A stretch of DNA of 64,000 nucleotides, from contig NZ_AP024324.1 in assembly GCF_018408855.1 (NCBI RefSeq), forward strand, positions 124,001 through 188,000. Reading direction: 5' to 3'. The stretch comes from Caballeronia sp. NK8 (GTDB taxonomy: Bacteria > Pseudomonadota > Gammaproteobacteria > Burkholderiales > Burkholderiaceae). Below the pieces are notes generated by a model that saw only the letters and a program-made list of their open reading frames with translations, had not been told where the DNA came from and did not search any database. Positions 26,221 through 34,831 of this stretch are shown here, piece after piece. Positions within the stretch are counted from its first letter, which is position 1, and each line of letters starts with the position of its first letter. Made by a program: the position numbers and the translations under genes.

Positions 26221-26990
26221 GCGTGCGCCTCGTCATCGATCGACACGTCGCCACCGTGACGCTCGCGCGTCCCGAGGCGCTCAACGCCGTCGATCTCGAA
26301 ACCGAAGCCGAGCTGCAACGCATCTGGAGCGAGCTCGAACATAACCGTGACGTACGCGTCGTCGTGCTGACGGGTGAGGGCGAGCGCGCGTTCTGCGTCG
26401 GCGCGGATCTCAAGAATCCCGCGATGAGCGGCCTCGAATACTGGGCCGCGCCGCGTCCGGGCGGCTTCGGCGGCATCGCGCTGCGCGAGACGCTGAACGT
26501 GCCGGTGATCGCGCGCGTGAACGGCTACGCGCTCGGCGGCGGGTTCGAGATGGTGCTCGGCTGCGATCTCGTGATTGCGTGCGAGGAAGCGAGCTTCGGC
26601 TTGCCCGAGGCGCTCGTCGGCCGCATGCCGCTCGACGGCGGCATGACCTTGCTGCAACGCCAGATTCCCTATCGGCAGGCGATGGCGATGCTCATGACGG
26701 GACGCCGCATCTCCGCGCGCGATGCGCTGGAAATGGGGCTCGTCAACGAGGTCGTGCCGCGCGCCGATCTGGACGCTGCCGTCGATCGATGGGTCGATGC
26801 CGTGCTCGCCTGCGCGCCGCTGTCGGTGCAGGCGATCAAGCAGGTCGTGCGCCGCACGTCGACGCTGTCCGCCAGCGAGGCACAGGCGCTCAGGCTCCCC
26901 GCGCTCGTCAGCGCGCTGCAGTCCGAGGACGCGCACGAAGGCGTGCGCGCGTTCCAGGAAAAGCGCAAGCCGCAATGGAGGGGACGCTGA
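26217..26990 (+). CDS. Enoyl-CoA hydratase/isomerase (crotonase family)
   Basis: This 257-residue crotonase has the oxyanion segment AFCVGADLK and NGYALGGGFEM. Both catalytic glutamates of true hydratases are present, Glu111 (GGGFEM) and Glu131 (GLPEALVG), so water addition to an enoyl-CoA is likely. Start and stop overlap the CoA-transferase (ATGA) and ferredoxin (TGATG), showing tight co-translation. Confidence 0.93.
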   Translation: MSVRLVIDRHVATVTLARPEALNAVDLETEAELQRIWSELEHNRDVRVVVLTGEGERAFCVGADLKNPAMSGLEYWAAPRPGGFGGIALRETLNVPVIARVNGYALGGGFEMVLGCDLVIACEEASFGLPEALVGRMPLDGGMTLLQRQIPYRQAMAMLMTGRRISARDALEMGLVNEVVPRADLDAAVDRWVDAVLACAPLSVQAIKQVVRRTSTLSASEAQALRLPALVSALQSEDAHEGVRAFQEKRKPQWRGR

Positions 26991-27325
26991 TGGCCTATGT
27001 GATCGGGTCGCCGTGCATCGACGTGAAGGACGGCGCGTGCGTGCAGTGCTGTCCGGTCGATTGCATCTACGAAGGCGGGCGCACGCTGTATATCCATCCG
27101 GAGGAATGCATCAACTGCGGCGTATGCGTCTCGGTGTGCCCGACCGAGGCGATCTATCACGAGGATGAGTTGCCTCCAGCGGAAGCGGCGTTCGCCGCGG
27201 TGAACCGCGCGTTCTTCGATGCGGGCGTGAGCGCGCTCGGTTCACCGGGTGGCGCTTCGGACGTCGGCAAGGTAGCCTTCGATCATCCCGTGGTCGCGTC
27301 GTGGCCGGTGCGGGTCATGGAGTGA
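26990..27325 (+). CDS. 7Fe ferredoxin ([3Fe-4S][4Fe-4S], FdxA type)
   Basis: This 111-residue protein has Cys at 9, 17, 21, 25, 40, 43, 46 and 50, the exact spacing of Azotobacter-type 7Fe ferredoxin: Cys9, 17 and 50 for the 3Fe cluster, and Cys21, 40, 43 and 46 for the 4Fe cluster. An additional Cys20 is present. The C-terminal half has no Cys. It is the last gene of the importer/oxidoreductase set and probably the electron partner of the FAD oxidoreductase. It is unlikely to serve the P450 at 7258, which is in another unit. Confidence 0.93.
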   Translation: MAYVIGSPCIDVKDGACVQCCPVDCIYEGGRTLYIHPEECINCGVCVSVCPTEAIYHEDELPPAEAAFAAVNRAFFDAGVSALGSPGGASDVGKVAFDHPVVASWPVRVME

Positions 27326-27341
27326 GGATCAGGGACTGGCG

Positions 27342-28256
27342 ATGCATGCGAACGTTTTGAAGTATTTCGTCGAGGTCGCGCGGTGCGGATCGATCCGCAA
27401 GGCCGCGCAGAACCTCTATGTCGCATCGAGCGCGGTGAACCGGCAGATACTCAAGCTCGAATCGGAGATGGGCACGGAGCTTTTCGACCGGCTGCCCAAC
27501 GGCATTCGCCTGAACGCCGCCGGCGAGCGCGTGTTGCAGCACATCCGCGGGACGCTGAACGATTTCCACCTGATGCGCAGCGAGCTGGACGAACTGAAGG
27601 GCGAGCGCAAGGGCCACGTGTCGGTGGTGGCGATGGATTCGCTGTTCGTCGACTTTTTGCCGGCGACGGTCGAGGATTTCTCGGACGCGTATCCGGCCGT
27701 CACGTACTCGATCGCCGCCGTGCCGCCGCACGATGTCCCGCCGCGCGTGCTGAGCGGCGAGTACGACGTCGGCATCACGTACATCACGAAGCTGCCCGCC
27801 GGACTCGATGTCGTGACTGAAGTGCCTTTGCCGCCGGGCGTGGTGATGGCGTCATCGCATCCGCTCGCGAAGCGCGAGCGCGTCACCTTCGACGAGTGCC
27901 GGCATCATGCGTTTCTGCGTCTCGAAGGGCGTTCGCCGATTCAGGGCGTGATGTCCAACGACTTCCCGCCGTTCTGGGAATCGCTGCAGCCGAGCGTGAC
28001 ATGCAATTCGACGACCTTGCTCAAACGGCTCATCGCGTCGGGACGCGGCATCTCGTTCTTCTCGAAGCTCGCGTTTCTCGATGAACTGACGCGCGGCGAC
28101 GTGGTGTGGCGGCCGATCGACGACGAGAACATCAACGCGCTGACGGTGGGCATCATCGTCCCGAGTCAGCGCGCGTTGCCGCATGTGACGGACGAGTTCA
28201 TCGAGCGCATGGTGCGCAGGCTGAAGCATGTAGAGCTGACGCTGCGAGAGTTTTGA
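27342..28256 (+). CDS. LysR-family transcriptional regulator
   Basis: This 304-residue LysR protein has the helix-turn-helix at about residues 3-62 (FVEVARCGSIRKAAQNLYVA) and an effector domain at about 90-295. It follows the ferredoxin gene by 16 bp on the same strand, so it may be the last gene of that operon and regulate it from within. It is convergent with the next LysR gene, with 13 bp between stops. Confidence 0.92.
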   Translation: MHANVLKYFVEVARCGSIRKAAQNLYVASSAVNRQILKLESEMGTELFDRLPNGIRLNAAGERVLQHIRGTLNDFHLMRSELDELKGERKGHVSVVAMDSLFVDFLPATVEDFSDAYPAVTYSIAAVPPHDVPPRVLSGEYDVGITYITKLPAGLDVVTEVPLPPGVVMASSHPLAKRERVTFDECRHHAFLRLEGRSPIQGVMSNDFPPFWESLQPSVTCNSTTLLKRLIASGRGISFFSKLAFLDELTRGDVVWRPIDDENINALTVGIIVPSQRALPHVTDEFIERMVRRLKHVELTLREF

Positions 28257-28269
28257 CTGGACGCACCCG

Positions 28270-29145
28270 TCATTTCGGTTGCAGCGCGGCGAGAAAGCTT
28301 TGCGCCAGATCGAGCTGACTCCCCGCGCGCGTGAGCCGCAAGATCTGCGATGAAAACGGGTTGTGCGCGAGCGGAACGAAGACCGCCCGCTGCGACTCGG
28401 TACGCGCGAGCGCTTGCGGAACCAGCGCCACGCCCATCTGAAATTCGACCATCGTCACGACGGTTTGCCACAAGCGCGCTTCGTGCCTGATTCGCGGGCT
28501 GAATCCCGCTTCCACGCAGGTCGCGATGATCTGATCGTGATAATGCGGCGACACGCCGCGCGGAAACAGGATGAACGGTTCGTGCGCGAGCTGACGCAGG
28601 TCGATGCGCCGCTTCTTCGCCAGCTTGTGGTTCGCGGGCAGACAACACAGGAACGCCTCCGACATCCACGTTTGCGCTTCGATCTCGGCGGGAAAATGCC
28701 CCCAGTGGGCAAAGCCCATGTCGATCTGCAATTGCTGCAAGGCGCGCACCTGTTCCGCCGTGTTCATCTCCTTGAGCACGATTTCGACCGCCGCGTGCTC
28801 CGCCTCGAACTGCTGCACCGCCTCGGGCAGGCCGCGATACAGCATGGAATTCACGAAGCCGATGCGAAGCCGCCCGACGAGCCCGTGCGCGGATTGCATC
28901 GTGAGCGTGGCGACGTCCTCCGCCTGCTGCAATAGCTGACGCGCTTCCCCGAGCAGCACCTGCCCGGCGTTGGTCAGGGCCACGGCCTTGTTGGAGCGCT
29001 CCAGCAGCTTCACGCCGAGCTGTTCCTCGAAGCGGCGTATATCGAAGCTCAACGCCGGCTGCGAGATGAAGAGCCGCCGCGCCGCGCGCCCGAAATGCAG
29101 CTCCTCCGCGACCGCCACGAAGTACCTCAATTGCCTCAGTTCCAT
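28270..29145 (-). CDS. LysR-family transcriptional regulator
   Basis: This 291-residue LysR protein of the CatR/BenM-like subgroup starts MELRQLRYFVAVAEELHFG, with the wHTH at about 3-60 and FGRAARRLFISQPALSF. GCGGGAGACATCGC precedes the ATG. It is divergent from the acyl-CoA dehydrogenase gene at 29285. A clean palindrome with a T-N11-A core lies in the 139-bp gap, so it very probably controls that operon and itself. Confidence 0.94.
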   Translation of the reverse strand: MELRQLRYFVAVAEELHFGRAARRLFISQPALSFDIRRFEEQLGVKLLERSNKAVALTNAGQVLLGEARQLLQQAEDVATLTMQSAHGLVGRLRIGFVNSMLYRGLPEAVQQFEAEHAAVEIVLKEMNTAEQVRALQQLQIDMGFAHWGHFPAEIEAQTWMSEAFLCCLPANHKLAKKRRIDLRQLAHEPFILFPRGVSPHYHDQIIATCVEAGFSPRIRHEARLWQTVVTMVEFQMGVALVPQALARTESQRAVFVPLAHNPFSSQILRLTRAGSQLDLAQSFLAALQPK

Positions 29146-29162
29146 GCGATGTCTCCCGCTTA

Positions 29163-29213
29163 CGATAAATTCATGTTATCGCACGTGCCATCGATTGTAT
29201 TGGACCGTTATCG
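29163..29213. promoter_or_regulatory. Putative LysR operator between lysR and acyl-CoA dehydrogenase
   Basis: CGATAA at 29163-29168 and TTATCG at 29176-29181 form a perfect 6-bp inverted repeat with a 7-base spacer, which contains the T-N11-A pattern of LysR boxes. A third TTATCG half-site is at 29208-29213, 32 bases (about three helix turns) further toward the dehydrogenase gene. This layout fits a recognition site plus an activation site for the LysR protein at 28270-29145. Confidence 0.6.
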
Positions 29214-29284
29214 AAGCGAAACGTAGTCTGACTCCCAGGACGATGCGGTGCCGGCGCGCCGCACGATAAACCAGGAGACAGCCC

Positions 29285-31039
29285 ATGCCGGAGCGCATGA
29301 ACGAGCCCGCGACGTCGAATATTCCCGACAGCCGCGGCATCAATTTCTTCACGAGCGATCCGTCGTTCGGACCGCTGCTCAGGAGCTTCCTCGGCGAAAC
29401 CACGTATGAAAGCGTGAAGGGCCGTCTCGCCGATCTCGGACAGCGCGCCTCCGACCAACTCGATGTGTGGGCCACCAGCGCCGATCATCATCCGCCGGTG
29501 CTGCTGCAGCGCACGCGCGCAGGCGTTGCGATTCAGCGTATCGAGAAGCATCCGGACTACGTCGAACTCGAACGGGTTGCGTACAGCGAACTCGGCCTCG
29601 CATCGATGAGTCATCGCAGCGACGCGCCGCCGCCGCTCGTCAAGTACGCGCTCACCTTCCTCTTCGTGCAGGCCGAGTTCGGCCTCTGCTGCCCGGTGAG
29701 CATGACCGATTCGCTCACCCGCACGCTGCGCAAGTTCGGTTCGCGCGAACTCGTCGATCGATATTTGCCGATGCTTGCATCGCAGGACTTCGACACGCTC
29801 TTCCAGGGCGCGATGTTCATGACCGAGCAGGCGGCCGGCTCCGATACCGGACGCACGGTGACGCGTGCGAGCCGCAGCGTCGACGCGAGCGGCAGGGAAG
29901 CATGGAAGCTGTACGGCGACAAATGGTTCTGCTCGAATGCCGATGCCGACCTCGCGATGGTCCTCGCTCGTCCCGACGATGCGCCCGACGGCATCAAGGG
30001 GCTCGCCCTCTTTCTGCTGCCGAAGGTGCGAGACGACGGCACGCGCAACGCGTATCGCATCGTGCGGCTGAAGGACAAGCTCGGCAGCCGTTCCATGGCG
30101 AGCGGGGAGATCGTGCTGGAGGGCGCCGAGGCGTATCTGATCGGCGAAGTGGGCCGCGGCTTTCATCAGATGGCGGACATGATCAACATGTCGCGTCTGT
30201 CGAACGGCGTGCGCGCGGCGGGGCTGATGCGCCGCGCGCTTACCGAAGCGCTGCACGTTGCGCGAAACCGCTCGGCATTCGGTCGCAAGCTCATCGAGAT
30301 GCCGCTGATGCAGCGCCAGTTGCTGAAGATGATGCTGCCGGCCGAGCAGGCGCGCTCCATGTTCATGCAGATCGCAGCGCTATTGCCCCGCGCCGATCGC
30401 GGCGATGCGCTCGCGGCGAAGTGCGTACGCATCCTCACGCCGCTGGTGAAGTTCCGCGCCTGCCGCGATGCCCGCAAGGTCACCGGCGATGCGATGGAAG
30501 TGCGCGGCGGAGTGGGTTACATCGAAGAATGGGCGGACCCGCGACTCGTGCGTGATTCGCATCTCGGGTCGATCTGGGAAGGCACGAGCAATATCGTTGC
30601 GCTGGACGTCGCGCGCGCGACGCGGCGCGAAGGCGCGCTCGCATCGCTCGGTCAATATCTGAATGCGCAACTCGACGATGCCGCCTTGCCGCCGCAGACC
30701 GTCGCCTTGCTGCGTGACGTGTTCAGGCGGGCGAGCGCCGCGCTCGACGGCGTGGCCGAATGCGGCCGCGACGAAAACGTACGGGAAGCCGCGAGCGCCG
30801 TCTACCACGCGACCACGGCCGTGTTCATGGCGACGGAAGCGGCCCGCGTCGCGCCGGATCATCGCAGGCTGGCGCTTGCGCATCTCGTGATCGAGCACAA
30901 GCTCATGCCGCGCGATCCGCTCGCCCCCGGAGATGTGCGGCTACATGCGGCGCTCGTTCGCAAGCTCGTCGATGAAACGCCGGTCAGCCTCGCCGAAGCG
31001 ATGTCGATCGTGCCCGCACACGATGGAGGCGCACGATGA
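29285..31039 (+). CDS. Acyl-CoA dehydrogenase (AidB-like long form)
   Basis: This 584-residue flavoenzyme contains the acyl-CoA dehydrogenase segments MTEQAAGSDTGR (substrate/FAD loop), YGDKWFCSNADAD, ARNRSAFGRKLIEMPLMQRQ and YIEEWADPRLVRDSHLGSIWEGTSNI. Its length and the extra N-terminal region place it with the AidB/long acyl-CoA dehydrogenases, not with the ~380-residue short forms. It should oxidise an acyl-CoA using FAD and ETF. AGGAGACAGCCC precedes the ATG. Its stop overlaps the CoA-transferase start (ATGA). Divergent LysR control is likely. Confidence 0.92.
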   Translation: MPERMNEPATSNIPDSRGINFFTSDPSFGPLLRSFLGETTYESVKGRLADLGQRASDQLDVWATSADHHPPVLLQRTRAGVAIQRIEKHPDYVELERVAYSELGLASMSHRSDAPPPLVKYALTFLFVQAEFGLCCPVSMTDSLTRTLRKFGSRELVDRYLPMLASQDFDTLFQGAMFMTEQAAGSDTGRTVTRASRSVDASGREAWKLYGDKWFCSNADADLAMVLARPDDAPDGIKGLALFLLPKVRDDGTRNAYRIVRLKDKLGSRSMASGEIVLEGAEAYLIGEVGRGFHQMADMINMSRLSNGVRAAGLMRRALTEALHVARNRSAFGRKLIEMPLMQRQLLKMMLPAEQARSMFMQIAALLPRADRGDALAAKCVRILTPLVKFRACRDARKVTGDAMEVRGGVGYIEEWADPRLVRDSHLGSIWEGTSNIVALDVARATRREGALASLGQYLNAQLDDAALPPQTVALLRDVFRRASAALDGVAECGRDENVREAASAVYHATTAVFMATEAARVAPDHRRLALAHLVIEHKLMPRDPLAPGDVRLHAALVRKLVDETPVSLAEAMSIVPAHDGGAR

Positions 31040-32226
31040 GCCCGGCGCGCGTGGCAGGCGCTCTGCAGGGGCTTCGTGTCATCGACCTGAGCCGCGTGCT
31101 CGGCGGTCCGTATTGCACGCAATCGCTCGCCGATCACGGCGCGCAGGTCATCAAACTCGAACCGCCGGGCGGCGACGAAACGCGCGGATGGGGGCCGCCG
31201 TTCGTCGGCGAAACCGCATCGTATTTCGTTGGCGTCAATCGTAACAAGAAGGGGATCTGCGTCGACCTGTCCCGCGAGGAAGGGCGCGCCGTGCTGTGGC
31301 AGTTGCTCGAAGGCGCGGACGTGCTCGTCGAAAACTTCAAGCCGGGGACGTTGGAGCGTTGGGGCATGGGCTACGACACGCTCGCCGGACGCTTTCCGCG
31401 TCTGATCCATTGCGCGATTTCCGGCTTCGGCCCGGACGGCCCGCTCGGCGGACTGCCCGGCTATGACGCAGCCATTCAGGCGATCACAGGGCTGATGAGC
31501 GTCAACGGCGAACGCGACGGACCGGCGCTGCGCGTCGGGCTTCCCGTGGTCGACATGGTGACGGGTCTCAATGCGCTCGCGGGCATTCTGCTGGCGCTCG
31601 CGGAGCGTGAGAAGAGCGGCCGCGGGCAGTCGCTCGACATCGCGCTGTACGACTGCGGCGTCGCGCTGCTGCATCCGCATCTGCCGAATCATTTCGGCAA
31701 CGGGCGCACGCCGCAGCGCAGCGGCAACGCGCATCCGAACATCACGCCGTACGACAGCTATCGGACCGCGACGGCGCCCATCTTTCTCGCTGTCGGCAAC
31801 GACCGGCAGTTTGCGAAGCTGGTCGCGCATCTGAATGCGGCGGCGCTCGCGCACGACGCGCGCTTCATCGATAACAAGAGCCGTTGCGCGCATCGTGAGG
31901 CGCTCAAGGAGGTGCTCGAAGATCTTTTGAAGCAGCACGACTGCGAGCCGCTTGCGGCCGAGCTGATTCGTGCGGGCGTGCCGTGCGGCCCCGTGCAGAC
32001 CGTCGACGCCGTCGCGAGGCATCCGCACACGCTGCATCGCGAGCTGATCGTCGAAATGGGCGCGTATCGCGGCACCGGCACACCGATCAAGCTTTCGCGC
32101 ACGCCAGCGACGTATCGAACGCCGCCGCCCGCGCTCGGCGGCGATACCCGCGCCGTCCTCGACGAACTCGGCATCGATGCGGCGACCCAGGAGCGGCTGT
32201 TCGATGCGGGCGTGCTGACAGGCTGA
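31036..32226 (+). CDS. CaiB/BaiF (class III) CoA-transferase
   Basis: This 396-residue class III transferase has the signature GLRVIDLSRVLGGPYCTQSL, HGAQVIKLEPP and NRNKKGICVDL. The catalytic Asp144 lies in PGYDAAIQAITG. Overlap with the dehydrogenase gene (ATGA) indicates paired function: activation of an acid to its CoA ester, then desaturation. It is followed by an MHS transporter after 66 bp. Confidence 0.94.
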   Translation: MSPARVAGALQGLRVIDLSRVLGGPYCTQSLADHGAQVIKLEPPGGDETRGWGPPFVGETASYFVGVNRNKKGICVDLSREEGRAVLWQLLEGADVLVENFKPGTLERWGMGYDTLAGRFPRLIHCAISGFGPDGPLGGLPGYDAAIQAITGLMSVNGERDGPALRVGLPVVDMVTGLNALAGILLALAEREKSGRGQSLDIALYDCGVALLHPHLPNHFGNGRTPQRSGNAHPNITPYDSYRTATAPIFLAVGNDRQFAKLVAHLNAAALAHDARFIDNKSRCAHREALKEVLEDLLKQHDCEPLAAELIRAGVPCGPVQTVDAVARHPHTLHRELIVEMGAYRGTGTPIKLSRTPATYRTPPPALGGDTRAVLDELGIDAATQERLFDAGVLTG

Positions 32227-32292
32227 TCTCGCTTCACTCAACCTCAAGAGAAGCCGGCGACCCAGACCGGCCCATACCATCAGGAGACGTTC

Positions 32293-33609
32293 ATGCAGAG
32301 CCATGTTCAGGGCAGTCCGGCGCGTCAGCCGGGGCGCGCCGCGTTCGCCGCGTTCGTCGGCACGACCATCGAATGGTACGACTTCTATATCTACGCGACG
32401 GCGTCGGCGCTCGTGTTCAGCAAGCTGTTCTTTCCGCAAGGCGATCCGTTCTACGCGACGCTCGCATCGTTCGGCACGTTCGCGGTCGGCTTCTTCGCGC
32501 GTCCGTTCGGTGGGCTCGTGTTCGGCCATCTTGGCGATCGCATCGGCAGAAAGAAGGCGCTCGTCGCGACGCTCGCGATCATGGGGCTCGGCACGGTCGG
32601 CATCGGTTTTCTGCCGACTTACGCCAGCGCCGGCGCGCTCGCGCCGGTGCTGCTGGTCGCGCTGCGGGTGGCGCAGGGCGTGGCGATCGGCGGTGAATGG
32701 GGCGGCGCCGTGCTGATGGCGGGCGAGCATGCGCCGAAGAACAGGCGGACGTTTCTCGCGTCGTTCGCGCAACTCGGCAGCCCGGCAGGACTGATTCTCG
32801 CCTTGCTCGCGTTCCGGACGATCGGGCATCTGCCGCGCGAGCAGATGATGGACTGGGGCTGGCGCGTGCCGTTCCTCGCCAGCGCGGTGCTGCTTTTCGT
32901 CGGCATCTTCATTCGCTCGGGCGTGTCCGAATCGCCCGAATTCGCGGCGGCCGCAAAGCGCACGCAGCCCGCGCGTCTGCCCATACTCGACGTAGTGCGC
33001 AACGCGTGGGGCACGGTGCTGCTGTGCCTCGGCGCGAACGTGATCGGCGTGGCCGGCGCGTGGTTCGTCAATACCTTCATGCTCAGCTTCACGACCGAGA
33101 CGCTCGGGCTCGACCGCGCGCTCATTCTCGATTGTCTTTTCGTGGTCGCGTTCGTGCACTTCTTCAACCAGCTCATCTCCGGATGGCTTGCGCAACGCAT
33201 CGGGCAAGTGCGGTTCCTGGCCTGGGCGGCCGGTCTCGCCATGCTCTCTCCGTATCCGATGTTCATGCTGGTATCGACCGGACGTCCCGTTGCCATCGTC
33301 ATCGGCATTGCGATTGCGGTGATGTGCATGTCCGGTTCGTATGCGGTGATGGCCGGACTGATGACCGATGCGTTCGACGTGCGCTATCGCTACTCCGCGA
33401 TCTCGCTGTCGTATCAGACCTGCGCGGCGCTCGCGGGCGGCCTCACGCCGCTCATCGGCACCGTGCTCGCGCATGCGTGGCCGGGGCAGTGGTGGCCGCT
33501 TGCGCTCTTCTACAGCTCGCTTGCGGCCGTATCGCTCGCATGCCTGCTCGGCTTGCAGCGGCGCAGGTCACGGTACGTTGCATCGTCCGGCATTGCCGTG
33601 CCGGAATGA
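32293..33609 (+). CDS. MHS-family (MFS) metabolite/H+ symporter
   Basis: This 438-residue, 12-helix transporter has the metabolite:H+ symporter signatures GTTIEWYDFYIYATAS near the N-terminus, ARPFGGLVFGHLGDRIGRKK (loop 2-3) and GGEWGGAVLMAGEHAP. Members import carboxylates such as alpha-ketoglutarate, shikimate or citrate with protons. CAGGAGACGTTC precedes the ATG. It closes the dehydrogenase/CoA-transferase unit and probably brings in its acid substrate. Confidence 0.94.
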   Translation: MQSHVQGSPARQPGRAAFAAFVGTTIEWYDFYIYATASALVFSKLFFPQGDPFYATLASFGTFAVGFFARPFGGLVFGHLGDRIGRKKALVATLAIMGLGTVGIGFLPTYASAGALAPVLLVALRVAQGVAIGGEWGGAVLMAGEHAPKNRRTFLASFAQLGSPAGLILALLAFRTIGHLPREQMMDWGWRVPFLASAVLLFVGIFIRSGVSESPEFAAAAKRTQPARLPILDVVRNAWGTVLLCLGANVIGVAGAWFVNTFMLSFTTETLGLDRALILDCLFVVAFVHFFNQLISGWLAQRIGQVRFLAWAAGLAMLSPYPMFMLVSTGRPVAIVIGIAIAVMCMSGSYAVMAGLMTDAFDVRYRYSAISLSYQTCAALAGGLTPLIGTVLAHAWPGQWWPLALFYSSLAAVSLACLLGLQRRRSRYVASSGIAVPE

Positions 33610-33616
33610 TCGCGCG

Positions 33617-33644
33617 GGTCCGGTTCTCCCTGGGGCGCCGGACC
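33617..33644. terminator. Weak hairpin between convergent genes
   Basis: GGTCCGG at 33617-33623 and CCGGACC at 33638-33644 form a 7-bp stem with a 14-base loop, placed between the MHS transporter stop and the convergent cleavage-enzyme stop. No T-run follows on either strand, so it may only help termination or RNA stability. Confidence 0.35.
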
Positions 33645-33660
33645 TGCGATTCGAGAGACT

Positions 33661-34719
33661 TCAGACCGGCTTCCTCAGAAAGCCCTGGTTGGCGCCATTG
33701 CGGTTGGGCGCGAAGCCGTTGGCCTGAAGCGTCTCGTCCGCGGTTTCGTAAAAGACGCCGATCTGCATGATCTCTCTTGCCTGCTGCGCCGTTGCGATGG
33801 GACGGCCGAACTCGCCGGCGATCCGCACGAGTTGCCTGATCTGTTCGACAGAGCTCATCTTGCCCGTGCGGGTCTGATTCCATAGCACGTCCTCGATGCC
33901 GCATCGCACATGCAGGCCCAAAGCGATTCCGATCATATTCACCGGCAATACGTTCAGCACCGAACTTTCCACCGTTATCACGGCGCCGTCGGGTGCGGCC
34001 CGCAGGAAGTTTGCCAGGTTGTAGATATTCGCCTGATCCATCCCGCCGCTGATGGCGACCCAGTTCATCACCAGCGGACCTTTGTAGACGCCCCGCCGAA
34101 TCATCCGCTCGATGGTTTCGAAGCTATTGATGTTGTAGCACTGAAACTCGCTCTGGATTCCGGCTGCCGTCAGACGCCGGATGTGCTCTTCGACCCAGCT
34201 CGGATTCGATGGCACGATCATGTCCTTGTACGTCGCGTACAGATGCGGAAATCCGCGCGACACGCCCTTGAAGTCATCCAGGCCAGCGTGCTCCGTCACA
34301 TTCATTTGCGTGGTGTTGACGGTCACGGTCACCTGGTCGGGCTTCGGATCGAGCTCGGCCAGCATGTGTCGTGTGTCGTCGCTCAGCCATTTGGCTTCCT
34401 CACCCTCGGATTCGGGAGCGAAGCTGATCGAGCCGCCGACCTGAATGATCATTTCGGGCACGCGGGCCCGCACTCCGGCAATCAGTTCGTTGAACATGGA
34501 GAGCCGCTTGCTGCCGCGGCCATCGGGTTCGCGCACATGCAGATGCAGCACGGTGGCGCCTGCTTCATAGCAATCGACGGCCTTCTGAATCTGGTCTTCC
34601 ATCGTGACCGGGATGTCTTCCGGGAAATCGGAAGGAATCCAGCCTGGCGCGTAGGGAGCGGCGGTAATGATCAGGGGTTGTTGATTCTCGGGGTAAAGGT
34701 GACCGTCAAGGAAATTCAT
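33661..34719 (-). CDS. Beta-keto acid cleavage enzyme (BKACE, DUF849 family)
   Basis: This 352-residue TIM-barrel enzyme belongs to the family of 3-keto-5-aminohexanoate cleavage enzyme. The members convert a beta-keto acid plus acetyl-CoA to acetoacetate and a new acyl-CoA. The Zn-binding His59-x-His61 (VLHLHVRE) and the Glu of CGIED are present, as are ITAAPYAPG at the N-terminus and EMIIQVGGS. It is a close paralog of the gene at 46366, with the same length and about four fifths identical by eye. It lies 112 bp downstream of an MFS gene on the same strand. The start matches the paralog (MNFLDGHL), although the ribosome binding site is weak. Confidence 0.93.
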   Translation of the reverse strand: MNFLDGHLYPENQQPLIITAAPYAPGWIPSDFPEDIPVTMEDQIQKAVDCYEAGATVLHLHVREPDGRGSKRLSMFNELIAGVRARVPEMIIQVGGSISFAPESEGEEAKWLSDDTRHMLAELDPKPDQVTVTVNTTQMNVTEHAGLDDFKGVSRGFPHLYATYKDMIVPSNPSWVEEHIRRLTAAGIQSEFQCYNINSFETIERMIRRGVYKGPLVMNWVAISGGMDQANIYNLANFLRAAPDGAVITVESSVLNVLPVNMIGIALGLHVRCGIEDVLWNQTRTGKMSSVEQIRQLVRIAGEFGRPIATAQQAREIMQIGVFYETADETLQANGFAPNRNGANQGFLRKPV

Positions 34720-34831
34720 GGTGGTGGATGTATGAATCGAAAGTTTGAAGTGGAGAGCGTTCAAGGAGAAGCCCCGGAATGCTGATTCGAAGCGTGTCGT
34801 AACTCGAATACGGATAACTAATTCATGTCCA

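Noticed and set aside
26990..27325. The 7Fe ferredoxin as redox partner of the P450 at 7258
   Set aside because: It is in a separate, tightly coupled operon 18 kb away with a flavoprotein that is a more natural partner, and no ferredoxin reductase accompanies it.
30859..33474. A long antisense open frame (over 800 codons) opposite the CoA-transferase and MHS genes, with many similar ones opposite other genes
   Set aside because: High third-position G+C keeps complementary frames open. The translated sequence is Arg/His-rich low-quality protein with no domain, while the plus-strand genes have full family motifs.
33617..33644. Hairpin after the MHS transporter as a strong intrinsic terminator
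   Set aside because: The stem is perfect, but there is no U-run on either strand; it is kept only as a low-confidence feature.
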